From the NCBI GenBank assembly GCA_030430165.1, contig JAUIGL010000013.1, positions 1 through 64,000 on the forward strand: DNA of 64,000 nt, written 5' to 3'. The notes under the pieces were generated by a model. The model ran no database searches. It was given only the letters and a program-made list of their open reading frames with translations, and was not told the origin of the DNA. The translations under genes were made by a program, and so were the position numbers. Positions within the stretch are counted from its first letter, which is position 1. Each line of letters begins with the position of its first letter. The stretch comes from a bacterium. GTDB taxonomy: Bacteria > Desulfobacterota > Binatia > HRBIN30 > CADEER01. Positions 9,681-16,788 of the stretch are shown one piece after another.

Positions 9681-10096
9681 TTCTCTACCTCGATACCAGC
9701 GCCCTCGTGAAGCTCTACGTCGAGGAGGCCGGGGCCGAGGAGGTCGCCAACTGGGTCGACGACGCAACGACCGTCACGACCTGTCGCATCGCCTATGCGG
9801 AAGCGCGCGCCGCCTTCGCCCGCCACCGGAGAGAAGGCGGATTGACGACCACACTTTGGCGAAGAACCGTGGCGAACCTAGACGACGACTGGAGTCGTTT
9901 CGCGATCGTCGAGGTTACCGATGGGCTCGTTCGCAGCGCAGGTCGCCTCGCCGACCGCCACGCGCTGCGAGGTTTCGACGCCATCCACCTGGCCGCCGCG
10001 CTAGAGTTGCAGGATGATCGCAACCAGGTGCGCTTCGGCTGCTTCGACACCGGGCTTTGCCAAGCTGCCAAGAAGGCCAAGCTCGTCATCCCATGA
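9677..10096 (+). CDS. PIN-domain ribonuclease toxin (VapC-like)
   Basis: A 139-residue PIN-domain protein. The acidic residues expected for Mg-dependent RNA cleavage are present: D6 (LYLDTSALVK), E42 (AYAEARAAF), D101 (RGFDAIHLAAA) and an Asp in CFDTGL near residue 124. It begins with TTG inside the stop of the antitoxin gene (TTGA overlap), a typical coupled arrangement. Target RNA is unknown. Confidence 0.88.
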   Translation: MILYLDTSALVKLYVEEAGAEEVANWVDDATTVTTCRIAYAEARAAFARHRREGGLTTTLWRRTVANLDDDWSRFAIVEVTDGLVRSAGRLADRHALRGFDAIHLAAALELQDDRNQVRFGCFDTGLCQAAKKAKLVIP

Positions 10097-10132
10097 AGAG
10101 CAACTGACCCGACAGGAGAATGCCGGGGTCAT

Positions 10133-10169
10133 AGGAGGCGACTTGGGCGACTCATCCGAGGACCCGGTA
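10133..10169 (+). repeat. Dispersed intergenic repeat, copy C
   Basis: AGGAGGCGACTTGGGCGACT followed by CATCCGAGGACCCGGT, close to copies A and B. It lies in the 150-bp gap between the VapBC-like and MazEF-like pairs. Confidence 0.6.
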
Positions 10170-10246
10170 CGCCAGCCCAAGGTCCGGCCGGACGAACAAA
10201 AAGGGAACGTGGCTATTGTGCCGAGGCAAATCGCGGTGCTCGAACG

Positions 10247-10594
10247 TCAAGCGGGTTCAAGAACCAGGCGGACACCGTCCCAAACTTCAACGAGCCGGCG
10301 CCGCGATACTCGCCCCGAAACAGAGTCGATGTCGGACTCGTCGATTGTTGCAATCTGAGTGACGTTGACCACCGAGACGCGCGGCAGCCCACCCTCACCT
10401 TTCGAGAGACGGACGTTCCCGGGCAGCGAAGCGTACCGAGTATTGGATGTAATCGCCGCCACCACCGTCGTGTTGATTCGCGTCCGGTTGAAGCGATCAT
10501 GTTGCAAAACCAGCGCGGGACGTCGCCCCGCCGGTGCAGAACCGCGGGCAGGAGGTAGTCGAACCCAAACGACATCCCCCTGCTGGACTACCAT
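10247..10594 (-). CDS. MazF/PemK-family endoribonuclease toxin
   Basis: A 115-residue protein with the MazF/PemK beta-barrel pattern: QGDVVWVRLPPARGSAPAGRRPALVLQ at the N-terminus, a TVVAAITSN strand, GNVRL, and a C-terminal VVNVTQIATIDESDI segment. These enzymes cut mRNA at short motifs. The gene overlaps the upstream ribbon-helix-helix antitoxin by 7 bases, so the two are translated together. Confidence 0.88.
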   Translation of the reverse strand: MVVQQGDVVWVRLPPARGSAPAGRRPALVLQHDRFNRTRINTTVVAAITSNTRYASLPGNVRLSKGEGGLPRVSVVNVTQIATIDESDIDSVSGRVSRRRLVEVWDGVRLVLEPA

Positions 10595-10842
10595 TCAGTG
10601 CCATGCTTCGTAGCATTTCTGCTGAACTGCCTGGCAGTCTCGGCTTGTTCTTTTGCAACCTCCGGATCCGCGAACACCTCGTTGACACGCCGGGAAATCT
10701 CAGCGTCGGATCGCGCCCCCGCAATCCGGCGCAAGATATCCGTGATGAAACCGCTACGGGTCATGCCGCGCTCCTTTGCGGCCGCGTCAACGTCGTGAAC
10801 GACGTCCTCCGGCACCGAAATCGCGAGTTTTCGCGTCGCCAT
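10588..10842 (-). CDS. Ribbon-helix-helix antitoxin (MazE-like)
   Basis: 84 residues from the ATG at 10842. The N-terminus (ATRKLAISVPEDVVHDVDAAAKERGMTRSGFITDILRRIAG) is a ribbon-helix-helix DNA-binding domain. The C-terminal part (VNEVFADPEVAKEQAETARQF) is the expected toxin-binding tail. A longer frame opens at 10893, but the internal ATG begins the conserved beta strand. It is likely to autorepress. Confidence 0.82.
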   Translation of the reverse strand: MATRKLAISVPEDVVHDVDAAAKERGMTRSGFITDILRRIAGARSDAEISRRVNEVFADPEVAKEQAETARQFSRNATKHGTEW

Positions 10843-10912
10843 CTCAGCAGTATTCCATAGGGAGAATACCACTCGCAACCTCGCCGCGGACACGGTCGGT
10901 CCGAACTCAAAC

Positions 10913-10992
10913 TGGCGGAGAAGGGAGTCGACGCCTCCCTCCTACGCACAAAGCTTCGGAGGACAGGCTCGACCGACTTGCGCCGGCCCGCG
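10913..10992 (-). repeat. Degenerate tRNA-Sec fragment (old att remnant)
   Basis: TGGCGGAGAAGGGAG (10913-10927) and CGACCGACTTGCGCCGGCCC (10970-10989) match the two ends of the tRNA-Sec 3' block, with about 42 bases of unrelated sequence in place of the T-arm. This looks like a decayed attachment site or a relic of an earlier integration at the same tRNA. Confidence 0.5.
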
Positions 10993-11007
10993 CGCTATCC
11001 GCGGCTC

Positions 11008-11250
11008 GTCCCAAGCGCCTGCGCCGCGTCCCAAGTCCCAAGCCGCTTCCACCTAGGCCAAGGCTACGGAGGACGAAGACGCCACGTCCCAAGCCGCTGC
11101 GCGGCGAGCCAATCCGCAGTCAGTGGACGCGCCGCAGTGCGCCGCTTGGGACCGCGGGCAAAGCCCGCGTTGGGACGATCGCGAAGCGATCTTGGGACGA
11201 CCGGCGCAGCCGGGCTTGGGACTCGCCAAAACGGCTCCGCCGTTTTGGCG
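11008..11250. repeat. Hairpin array with mirrored GTCCCAAG / CTTGGGAC separators
   Basis: Four GTCCCAAG boxes (11008, 11028, 11035, 11086) are mirrored by four CTTGGGAC or TTGGGAC boxes (11145, 11170, 11191, 11215). Between the right-hand boxes lie perfect hairpins with three-base loops: CGCGGGC-AAA (11153-11169), GATCGC-GAA (11077+100 to 11191), CCGGC-GCA (11201-11213) and CGCCAAAACGGC-TCC (11224-11250). The second stem spans 11177-11191. The last stem runs into the CCA end of the displaced tRNA-Sec copy. Confidence 0.7.
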
Positions 11251-11308
11251 GAGAAGGGAGGGAGTCGAACCCTCCGACCGACTTGCGCCGGCCCACGCGG
11301 TTTTGAAG
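11245..11308 (-). repeat. Distal att copy (tRNA-Sec 3' fragment)
   Basis: Identical over 64 bp to 26331-26394, covering CCA, acceptor 3' strand, T-arm, variable arm and anticodon loop. Identity stops right after the anticodon loop, where the 5' half of the tRNA is replaced by unrelated sequence, so it cannot be a functional tRNA. Confidence 0.9.
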
Positions 11309-11425
11309 TTCGGTCCGCGTTGTACCGGCTGATCCCAAACCTCGCCGTTGAGGCCCAAGGACCTGGAAAATCAGACGACAGTCAGCCCGGCCAATCACGT
11401 CGAGAACCACTCCGTCCCCTGATGT

Positions 11426-11446
11426 TCATTTACAAATCCATTGACA
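11426..11446 (+). repeat. CATTTACAAA element, copy 2 (possible integrase arm site)
   Basis: CATTTACAAATCCATTGACA, about 120 bp inside the left end of the element. It resembles the doubled CCATTTACAA element about 75 bp inside the right end. Paired end elements of this type are what integrase arm-binding sites look like; this is inference. Confidence 0.4.
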
Positions 11447-11497
11447 AGAACCGTGTCCCGATGAACCCTCACCCGACGAAATGAGCCGGGGGCCACA

Positions 11498-12271
11498 ATG
11501 AACAATCGACTGACGTCCGTCCTCTTCGCTTCTGCGCTTGCGCTTCTTGCCGGCAGCGCATTGGCTACTAGCCCGGAGGACCGCTGCGAGTTTCAGAAGA
11601 ATACGATCGCAGGGAAGTACGCCTTCTGTCGCCAGAAGGCGGAAGCGAAAGCAATCAAGAAAGGGACCGCTCCCGACTTTGCGAAGTGTGACGAAAAGCT
11701 ACTCAGCAAGTGGGCTCGCACCGAGGCGAAAGCGATCAACAAGGGAACGACGTGCATCGACGCCGTGACCGCGACCGAGATTCAAAGCTTCGTGACTGAA
11801 CACGCGGAACAGGTAGCCAGGGCTCTCGATGGCGCCAGACTGCCCGAGTGCGGGGATGGCTCGGTGAACGCAGTCGGTGAGCAGTGTGACGGGCCAGATC
11901 TTGATGGCGAGTCATGTGGAACACTGGCCCCTGGCAGCGCGGGGACACTCACCTGTGACGCAGGTTGCCGTTTCGACTCGACGGGCTGTGAGGTGAGCAT
12001 CAGCCTCGAAGAAGCGGCCGCCCAAATTCCAACGAAGTGCAGATTCTACTCTCCGACACCCTCGGACTTCTCGCTCCCGCGAACCGGCCACGAGTTCTGC
12101 GCAATACGTTCGTACGACTTCGCAGTCTTCGTTGGCTCCGAAAGCTCTTGGACGGGTCTTCGGTACTCCCAGGTCCTTCTGGAGGGGAGCGCGACAATCG
12201 GCGACATCCACGCTGCCCTAGGGTGCTCTGTTTGCCCGAATGGAGCCGAGATTCTCTGCTGCGACCATTGA
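11498..12271 (+). CDS. Exported Cys-rich protein with Myxococcus-type disulfide repeat
   Basis: A 257-residue protein with a clear signal peptide (LTSVLFASALALLAGSALA). A Lys-rich helical region with paired Cys (30-110) is followed by PECGDGSVNAVGEQCDGPDL and CDAGCRFDSTGC, the CGDG...GEQCD pattern of the Myxococcus Cys-rich (DUF4215-like) repeat. The C-terminal 90 residues, with several Cys and FYSPTPSDFSLP, are unassigned. It lies inside the integrated element yet resembles the host-style exported proteins elsewhere in the window. Role unknown. Confidence 0.7.
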   Translation: MNNRLTSVLFASALALLAGSALATSPEDRCEFQKNTIAGKYAFCRQKAEAKAIKKGTAPDFAKCDEKLLSKWARTEAKAINKGTTCIDAVTATEIQSFVTEHAEQVARALDGARLPECGDGSVNAVGEQCDGPDLDGESCGTLAPGSAGTLTCDAGCRFDSTGCEVSISLEEAAAQIPTKCRFYSPTPSDFSLPRTGHEFCAIRSYDFAVFVGSESSWTGLRYSQVLLEGSATIGDIHAALGCSVCPNGAEILCCDH

Positions 12272-12346
12272 GTCCCGGGGGGAGGGAGGCGGTGGCGGAA
12301 CAGACTCCGGCACCTCCCCCGAAGAGAGGCACCGGAATCCCACGGC

Positions 12347-12862
12347 TCATGCTTGCGGGGACTGGGCAGCAGCTGCGATTCGTGCCACGTCGTCGTCCGA
12401 CAATTGGTATCTGTCGGCACTTTGCTTCCACGCGCCAAGCAGTCGTCTGTAGATTGGGAGAGTGGGATGGTGACTGTTCAACCCGTCTCCGGCATCAGCC
12501 TGCTCAGTAAAGCGGCCCGTCTGAATCAAGTACCTTACGTATCCAAGTTGATTGGACTCGTGGTTCCCATCGAATCCGAAAAATTTCAGGAGGGGTGACT
12601 CCGGGAGTTCCCCGCCTCGCCCAGTGAAATCTCCGAGAGCACGATACATCGAGAGAATATCGAGCACTTCACGAGACTCGTCCTCCGTCATCATCTGGCT
12701 CTCGGGACACAGATGCCGCACCAGGGAATCGAACTCGAATTCAAAACCGTGCTCGATCAGGTTCTGTCGCTGTTCGTAGCTATCGCGGTTTTCCGGATCA
12801 AGGAAACGAAGGATCTCGTACTGATTCCAGATCATCAGCCGCTCAATAGTAGTCATCTGCAT
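12347..12862 (-). CDS. YfbU family protein
   Basis: A 171-residue protein resembling Escherichia coli YfbU through most of its length: MTTIERLMIWNQYEILRFLDPEN at the start, REVLDILSMYRALGDF in the middle, then FFGFDGNHESNQLGYVRYLI and NSHHPTLPIYRRLLGAW. The start at 12862 has GGAG about 9 bases upstream. YfbU has no well-defined biochemical role. YfbU-like proteins turn up on mobile elements, consistent with its position as cargo here. Confidence 0.82.
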   Translation of the reverse strand: MQMTTIERLMIWNQYEILRFLDPENRDSYEQRQNLIEHGFEFEFDSLVRHLCPESQMMTEDESREVLDILSMYRALGDFTGRGGELPESPLLKFFGFDGNHESNQLGYVRYLIQTGRFTEQADAGDGLNSHHPTLPIYRRLLGAWKQSADRYQLSDDDVARIAAAAQSPQA

Positions 12863-12968
12863 TTTCTGTTTCTCCTAGTTGTCGATCAGTTGGTCGATGA
12901 ATGCGGCGGTTCTGTTGCCAGGTCCGCCGGAACCCCGCTTGCCTAATGCAGCAGGCTTTATCCACGCA

Positions 12969-13058
12969 CTACTTCACGTGGATCGGCACACGGCGGCCGT
13001 CGATTGTCCGAATCACAATCGGCTGACCACATGCGCACCCTTTTGCGGTACACACCAT
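12969..13058 (-). CDS. 29-residue Cys-containing small protein
   Basis: The frame encodes MVCTAKGCACGQPIVIRT followed by IDGRRVPIHVK. The ATG at 13058 is preceded by GGGGGTGAG at good spacing. Three Cys (CTAKGCAC) and the final RRVPIH element recall the end of small zinc-ribbon proteins that carry a (K/R)xxPI/V motif. A longer frame upstream has non-biological composition and no start site. The gene is short and could be missed by usual gene finders. Confidence 0.45.
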   Translation of the reverse strand: MVCTAKGCACGQPIVIRTIDGRRVPIHVK

Positions 13059-13185
13059 GGACTCACCCCCTTTCGATCGAAGGAAGTGCCGCCCACAAAT
13101 GCGGAGCTTGAAAAACGCGAGAAAAGGGTATTCTAACGGTGTTCCTGCTGTACCCCGACTCGGACTCCAAGCTGATGGCCGGGCG

Positions 13186-13472
13186 GCGGTAACCATCGGG
13201 GAGGGGTGCCTCCAACGCACCCCTCCCCATACCGCTGCGATAGCTATCGGTCCGACGCTACGGCGGCGCCCTCGACAGCCGCTCAAGCATTCTGGTTCCG
13301 CATCCCATTCAACACCTCCGCCGCCAAGGACTCGGGTGCCCGAGTCCTTGACCCACACTCTGTCGCGGTCTAGGATGCAGGTCTCTGGGGGTGGCCTGCA
13401 CTTTGGCCGCAATCTAAGCATCTGAGCCCTGGTTCCGCGTTTGCCGACGCGGGATCAGGGCTTCTTATTTTG
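13186..13472 (+). ncRNA. Possible structured RNA ending in a terminator
   Basis: Three strong stem-loops follow each other. The first pairs GGGGAGGGGTGC (13198-13209) with GCACCCCTCCCC (13217-13228), extended by GCGGTA/TACCGC. The second pairs CAAGGACTCGGG (13325-13336) with CCCGAGTCCTTG (13339-13350). The third is a terminator (13425-13462). GATGC/GCATC and TGCAGG/CCTGCA pairings add structure between 13374 and 13422. No plus-strand protein gene precedes the terminator. A weak TTGAAA...TATTCT promoter-like pair lies at 13108-13134. RNA identity is inferred only from folding potential. Confidence 0.35.
13425..13472 (+). terminator. Intrinsic terminator
   Basis: A 16-bp stem, AGCCCTGGTTCCGCGT paired to the complementary strand ending CAGGGCT with two G-T pairs and a 6-base loop, is followed on the plus strand by TCTTATTTT. 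It would end a plus-strand transcript from the structured region. Confidence 0.6.
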
Positions 13473-13622
13473 CACTTTAGTCTACAGTTTCCTCACGTCT
13501 ACCCTCGGGCAGTACCAGCGAGTCCAACGCTGACCTCTGCATAGCAAAAACCCTACCAGTATGGCAAGGTGCTGTTTCAACCCACAACATGTTGGGGGTT
13601 GCGGGTCTCACGGGCTGCCGGG

Positions 13623-15137
13623 TCACCCCAAAGGTTCGCTGATACGCTCCGACAGGTCTCCGAGGATGTCCTCGATCTCCTCCAGTGCCGCCCTTAGGTC
13701 CTCCGCGATCTCCTCGGCGAGGATGTGCGGATCAGGCAGATTGTCCGAGTCCTCCAGGCTCTCGTCGCGGAGCCAGAAGATGTCGAGGCTGGTCTTGTCG
13801 CGGGCGAGTAGCTCGTCGTGGGTGAATGACCGCCAGCGGCCCTCGGGGTTCTTCTTCTCGGACCAGGTGGTCTTTCGCTCGGCGCGGTCGCCGGGCTTGT
13901 AGCACTCGACAAACTCGTCGAGGTCGGTGCGCTTGAGAGTGTTTTGCTTGAGGGTGAAGTGCTTGTTGGTGCGGAAGTCGTATACCCACAGCTTCTTGGT
14001 CCAGGCGCTCTCGCTGGCCGGCTTGCGGTCGAAGAACAGGACGTTCGCCTTTACGCCTTGAGCGTAGAAGATGCCGGTCGGCAGACGGAGTAGCGTGTGG
14101 ACATCGCACTCGCCGAGGAGCTTCTTGCGGACCTTCTCGCCGGCGCCGCCCTCGAACAGCACGTTGTCGGGGACGACCACGGCGGCGCGGCCGTGGATCT
14201 TGAGCAGGCTCTTGACGTGCTGGACGAAGTTGAGCTGCTTGTTCGAGGTGGTGGTCCAGAAATCGGGGCGGTTGTACGTGAGGGTCTGCTTGTCCTCCTC
14301 GCCCTCGGCGTTGACAACGGTGATACTCGACTTCTTCCCGAACGGCGGGTTGGTGAGCACAACATCGAAGTGGTCCTTGGGTTCGTTGCGTAGGGCGTCG
14401 TCGGTCTTGATCGGCGGGGCGGTGCTGTCGTCGTTGGGGCCGACGCCGTGGAGGAAAAGGTTCATGGCGCAGAGGCGGGTGACGCTGTCCACCAGCTCGA
14501 CGCCGCGCAGGGCGTCGTACTTGAGGTGCTGCTTCTGGTCCTTGTCGAGCTTGTAGTTGTCGGCCAGGTAGTCGTAGGCGGCCAGGAGGAAGCCTCCGGT
14601 GCCGCAGGCGGGATCGCAGATGATCTCGCCGGGCTTGGGCTGGATGCAGTCCACGACCGCGTCGATCAGCGCCCGCGGCGTGAAATACTGGCCGGCGCCG
14701 CTCTTGGTGTCCTGGGCGTTCTTCTCCAGGAGCCCCTCGTAGGCGTCGCCCTTCACGTCGGTGGACATGGCCGTCCACTGCTCCTTGCCGATCAGCTCGA
14801 CGATGAGCTGGCGGAGTCGGGCGGGGTCCTGGATGCGGTTCTGAGCCTTGCGGAAGATGAGGCCGAGCATGCCTCCTTGTTTGCCGAGATCCTGGAGGAT
14901 CGAGCGGTACTTGGCCTCCAGGCGCTCGCCCTCCATCTGCGGGTCGGCGAGATCGGACCAGCGGAGTCCCTTGGGGATGACCTGCTCCTCGCCGAGGATC
15001 GCGGCCCGCTCGTCGGCCATCTTGAGGAACAGGAGGCAGGTGAGCTGCTCGATGTAGTCGAGGTAGGATAGGCCGTCGTCGCGCAGGACGTGGCAGTAGT
15101 TCCACAGCTTCTGGACGATCTGGCTGGTCTGGCTCAT
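13623..15137 (-). CDS. hsdM: Type I restriction-modification DNA methyltransferase subunit HsdM
   Basis: A 504-residue N6-adenine methyltransferase subunit. An N-terminal helical HsdM_N domain (SQIVQKLWNYCHVLRDDGLSYLDYIEQLTCLLFLKM) is followed by QYFTPRALI, the SAM-binding motif I DPACGTGG (175-182) and the catalytic NPPF (263-266). The start at 15137 has AGAGGAG 6 bases upstream and overlaps the stop of hsdS by 4 bases. It is the last gene of the hsdR-hsdS-hsdS-hsdM operon. A longer frame opening at 15290 only shadows hsdS. Confidence 0.95.
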   Translation of the reverse strand: MSQTSQIVQKLWNYCHVLRDDGLSYLDYIEQLTCLLFLKMADERAAILGEEQVIPKGLRWSDLADPQMEGERLEAKYRSILQDLGKQGGMLGLIFRKAQNRIQDPARLRQLIVELIGKEQWTAMSTDVKGDAYEGLLEKNAQDTKSGAGQYFTPRALIDAVVDCIQPKPGEIICDPACGTGGFLLAAYDYLADNYKLDKDQKQHLKYDALRGVELVDSVTRLCAMNLFLHGVGPNDDSTAPPIKTDDALRNEPKDHFDVVLTNPPFGKKSSITVVNAEGEEDKQTLTYNRPDFWTTTSNKQLNFVQHVKSLLKIHGRAAVVVPDNVLFEGGAGEKVRKKLLGECDVHTLLRLPTGIFYAQGVKANVLFFDRKPASESAWTKKLWVYDFRTNKHFTLKQNTLKRTDLDEFVECYKPGDRAERKTTWSEKKNPEGRWRSFTHDELLARDKTSLDIFWLRDESLEDSDNLPDPHILAEEIAEDLRAALEEIEDILGDLSERISEPLG

Positions 15138-16708
15138 GCGGCGCTCCTCTTGCGGCTGGTGCGCTTCTTTCGGGTCTTGGGCTTGCCTTGGGCGACCTTG
15201 GCCTCGCGCTCGGCCTTGATGCGCTCCAGCAGCACCGAGGCGGGCTCGTCGTTCGGGTCCTGGTCGGCGAGCTTGCCCTCGAACGCCCACTTGAGGATGG
15301 ACTGCCGGAGCCGGCCAGCGCGAATGGCTGACTGTTCGATGGTGTCGGAGGAGGAGCGGGCGATCGAGAGCGAGCGGTCGATCTCTTGGACTATCCGGGA
15401 TTGTTCGGCCTCTGGCGGCAGGGGAACGGCTAACTCACTCAGGGTCGCCAGGTTGATGTTCTTTTGCGCTGTCGCCGGGGCGTAAGACTCAAGGCGACGT
15501 TGGGCCGTCTGGATGAACAGTTCCACGCAACGGACGAGGTCTGAGCCTTCGGTAACGAACCCGACAACACTGTCGGGGAAGCAGGCGTCGAAAGTCAGAA
15601 TGCCCGTCTCGGCGATATTCGCGGCAATGGTGATGCACAAAGTCCCGGCTGGCCATAGCCGGCTCTGAGCGAGTCCGAAGTCGGAATAGGTGCTCTCGAA
15701 GTCCTTGATGAATACATCGGCCTCACGGACCTCCCCTGTCTGGATAAACGGGTACTTCCCCCCGAGGAGCCGAGGGTCGTTTCGCGGTCGGTGTTTCGAC
15801 TTGCCGCGATTGAGTTCTCCGAGCATCGGCATCGTCGCCCAACACCATCCCTCCGGCAGTTCCGGCAACTCCGACGTATCCGGCGCGACCGGCTCCTTGT
15901 ACTTCGCCTTCCACTTGTCGCCCTTGGGCGCCTTGCCCTTGGCGTTGAGGGCGGCGAGTTCGGCTTCCTCCCACCGGCGCCGGCGCTCTTTGAGAATGCG
16001 CTCCAGGAGCACTGAGGCGGGCTCGTAGTCGCGGCCCTCCTGGTGGGCGAGTTCCGCCTCGGTCGGCACGAGCCGGCCCTCCACGGCGGCCTTGAGCACC
16101 GAGGCGCGATACCGCTTGAGGTTCGCCTGCACCCGCTCCAGCGTGGCCACCGCGTTGTCGAGCCGGGTGAAGCAGGACTCGATGGCCTCGACGATACGGG
16201 TCTGCTCGGGTCCCGGCGGAATCGGTATAGGTAGACCCTTGAGTTTTGATACGCTGACAGACGCGAGGTTCGTGGTCTGTTTTCCCTCGCGGAAGAAGTA
16301 CTTCTGGCCGTATGTGTTGCCGAACCAGGAGACGAACTCGGGTCGAAGTCGTTTGCTTAGGAGGCGAGCCCTGTGGACGTGGTTCTGGTGAATGCAGTCC
16401 TTAATCTCACCTAGCCAGACCCAACCCCGTCCTAGCTTGTCGCGATCGCCGCCCTCGTTGAACAAGACGTCGCCAGGCTCAAGCCGTAAAAGCGCGATCT
16501 CCTCCTCCGTTGCCTCAATCTCCTTCATCTCCGCAAGGTCCAGCCAGCCGCGCTGGACATTTGCCACTCGAAGATATGGAACGCGGCGGAGGTGTTGGTC
16601 TGGCTTCCGTTTTTTTCCTTTCGCCAATCCTGTCTGAACAACAGCGAGAGCATCAAGGGTCGTCCAACACCAACCCGCAGGCAGAGTGCTATTGGTGGCG
16701 TTGGTCAT
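15134..16708 (-). CDS. hsdS: Type I restriction specificity subunit HsdS, copy 1
   Basis: A 524-residue specificity subunit with two target-recognition domains. TRD1 follows LPAGWCWTTLDALAVV. A long central conserved region contains IVEAIESCFTRLDNAV and ANLKRYRASVLKAAVEGRL. TRD2 begins at LPEGWCWATMPMLGELN and ends in the second conserved helix and a basic tail (KTRKKRTSRKRSAA). The start at 16708 overlaps the stop of a 27-codon ORF, and the stop overlaps hsdM. It shares a central block with the second hsdS upstream but differs in both TRDs. Confidence 0.93.
   Translation of the reverse strand: MTNATNSTLPAGWCWTTLDALAVVQTGLAKGKKRKPDQHLRRVPYLRVANVQRGWLDLAEMKEIEATEEEIALLRLEPGDVLFNEGGDRDKLGRGWVWLGEIKDCIHQNHVHRARLLSKRLRPEFVSWFGNTYGQKYFFREGKQTTNLASVSVSKLKGLPIPIPPGPEQTRIVEAIESCFTRLDNAVATLERVQANLKRYRASVLKAAVEGRLVPTEAELAHQEGRDYEPASVLLERILKERRRRWEEAELAALNAKGKAPKGDKWKAKYKEPVAPDTSELPELPEGWCWATMPMLGELNRGKSKHRPRNDPRLLGGKYPFIQTGEVREADVFIKDFESTYSDFGLAQSRLWPAGTLCITIAANIAETGILTFDACFPDSVVGFVTEGSDLVRCVELFIQTAQRRLESYAPATAQKNINLATLSELAVPLPPEAEQSRIVQEIDRSLSIARSSSDTIEQSAIRAGRLRQSILKWAFEGKLADQDPNDEPASVLLERIKAEREAKVAQGKPKTRKKRTSRKRSAA
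15835..16210 (-). repeat. Conserved central block of hsdS copy 1
   Basis: About 375 bp, nearly identical in the same orientation to 17495-17870. Direct repeats like this allow recombination that exchanges target-recognition domains between the two hsdS genes. Confidence 0.75.
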
Positions 16709-16788
16709 GTTGCCAGTCCCTGGTTCAGCATGTGGATTGCCTTCTCTCGATTGAGGTCTCCCCGGAACACCCGTCCAACCTCGCTCAT
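16705..16788 (-). CDS. 27-codon coupling ORF between the two hsdS genes
   Basis: The ATG at 16788 lies in the ATGA overlap with the upstream hsdS stop, and its own stop overlaps the next hsdS start. The peptide begins MSEVGRVFRGDLNREKAIHM. The ribosome site AGAGGAGCGCCGC is the same sequence that precedes hsdM. It may simply couple translation, or be what remains of a deleted gene. Whether a stable peptide is made is unknown. Confidence 0.4.
   Translation of the reverse strand: MSEVGRVFRGDLNREKAIHMLNQGLAT

Larger units (their letters stand above)
10843..11497. other. Gene-free stretch: att remnants and hairpin array
   Basis: No gene is supported. From left to right it holds a degenerate copy of the tRNA-Sec 3' part (10913-10992), an array of short hairpins separated by GTCCCAAG/CTTGGGAC (11008-11250), the perfect 64-bp att copy (11245-11308) and a CATTTACAAA element (11426). 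Confidence 0.6.
13059..13622. other. Gene-free, highly structured stretch
   Basis: No protein gene is supported. It carries several strong inverted repeats and an intrinsic-type terminator on the plus strand, described separately as a possible ncRNA. A 24-bp near-perfect palindrome centred on CAACATGTTG lies at about 13577-13600, just past the end of hsdM. Confidence 0.5.

Noticed and set aside
11245-11308. A second tRNA-Sec gene
   Set aside because: It lacks the acceptor 5' strand, D-arm and 5' side of the anticodon stem, so it is only an att copy.
12969-13421. A 150-codon minus-strand frame
   Set aside because: Only the last 29 codons follow a ribosome site and look protein-like; the upstream part overlaps strong hairpins.
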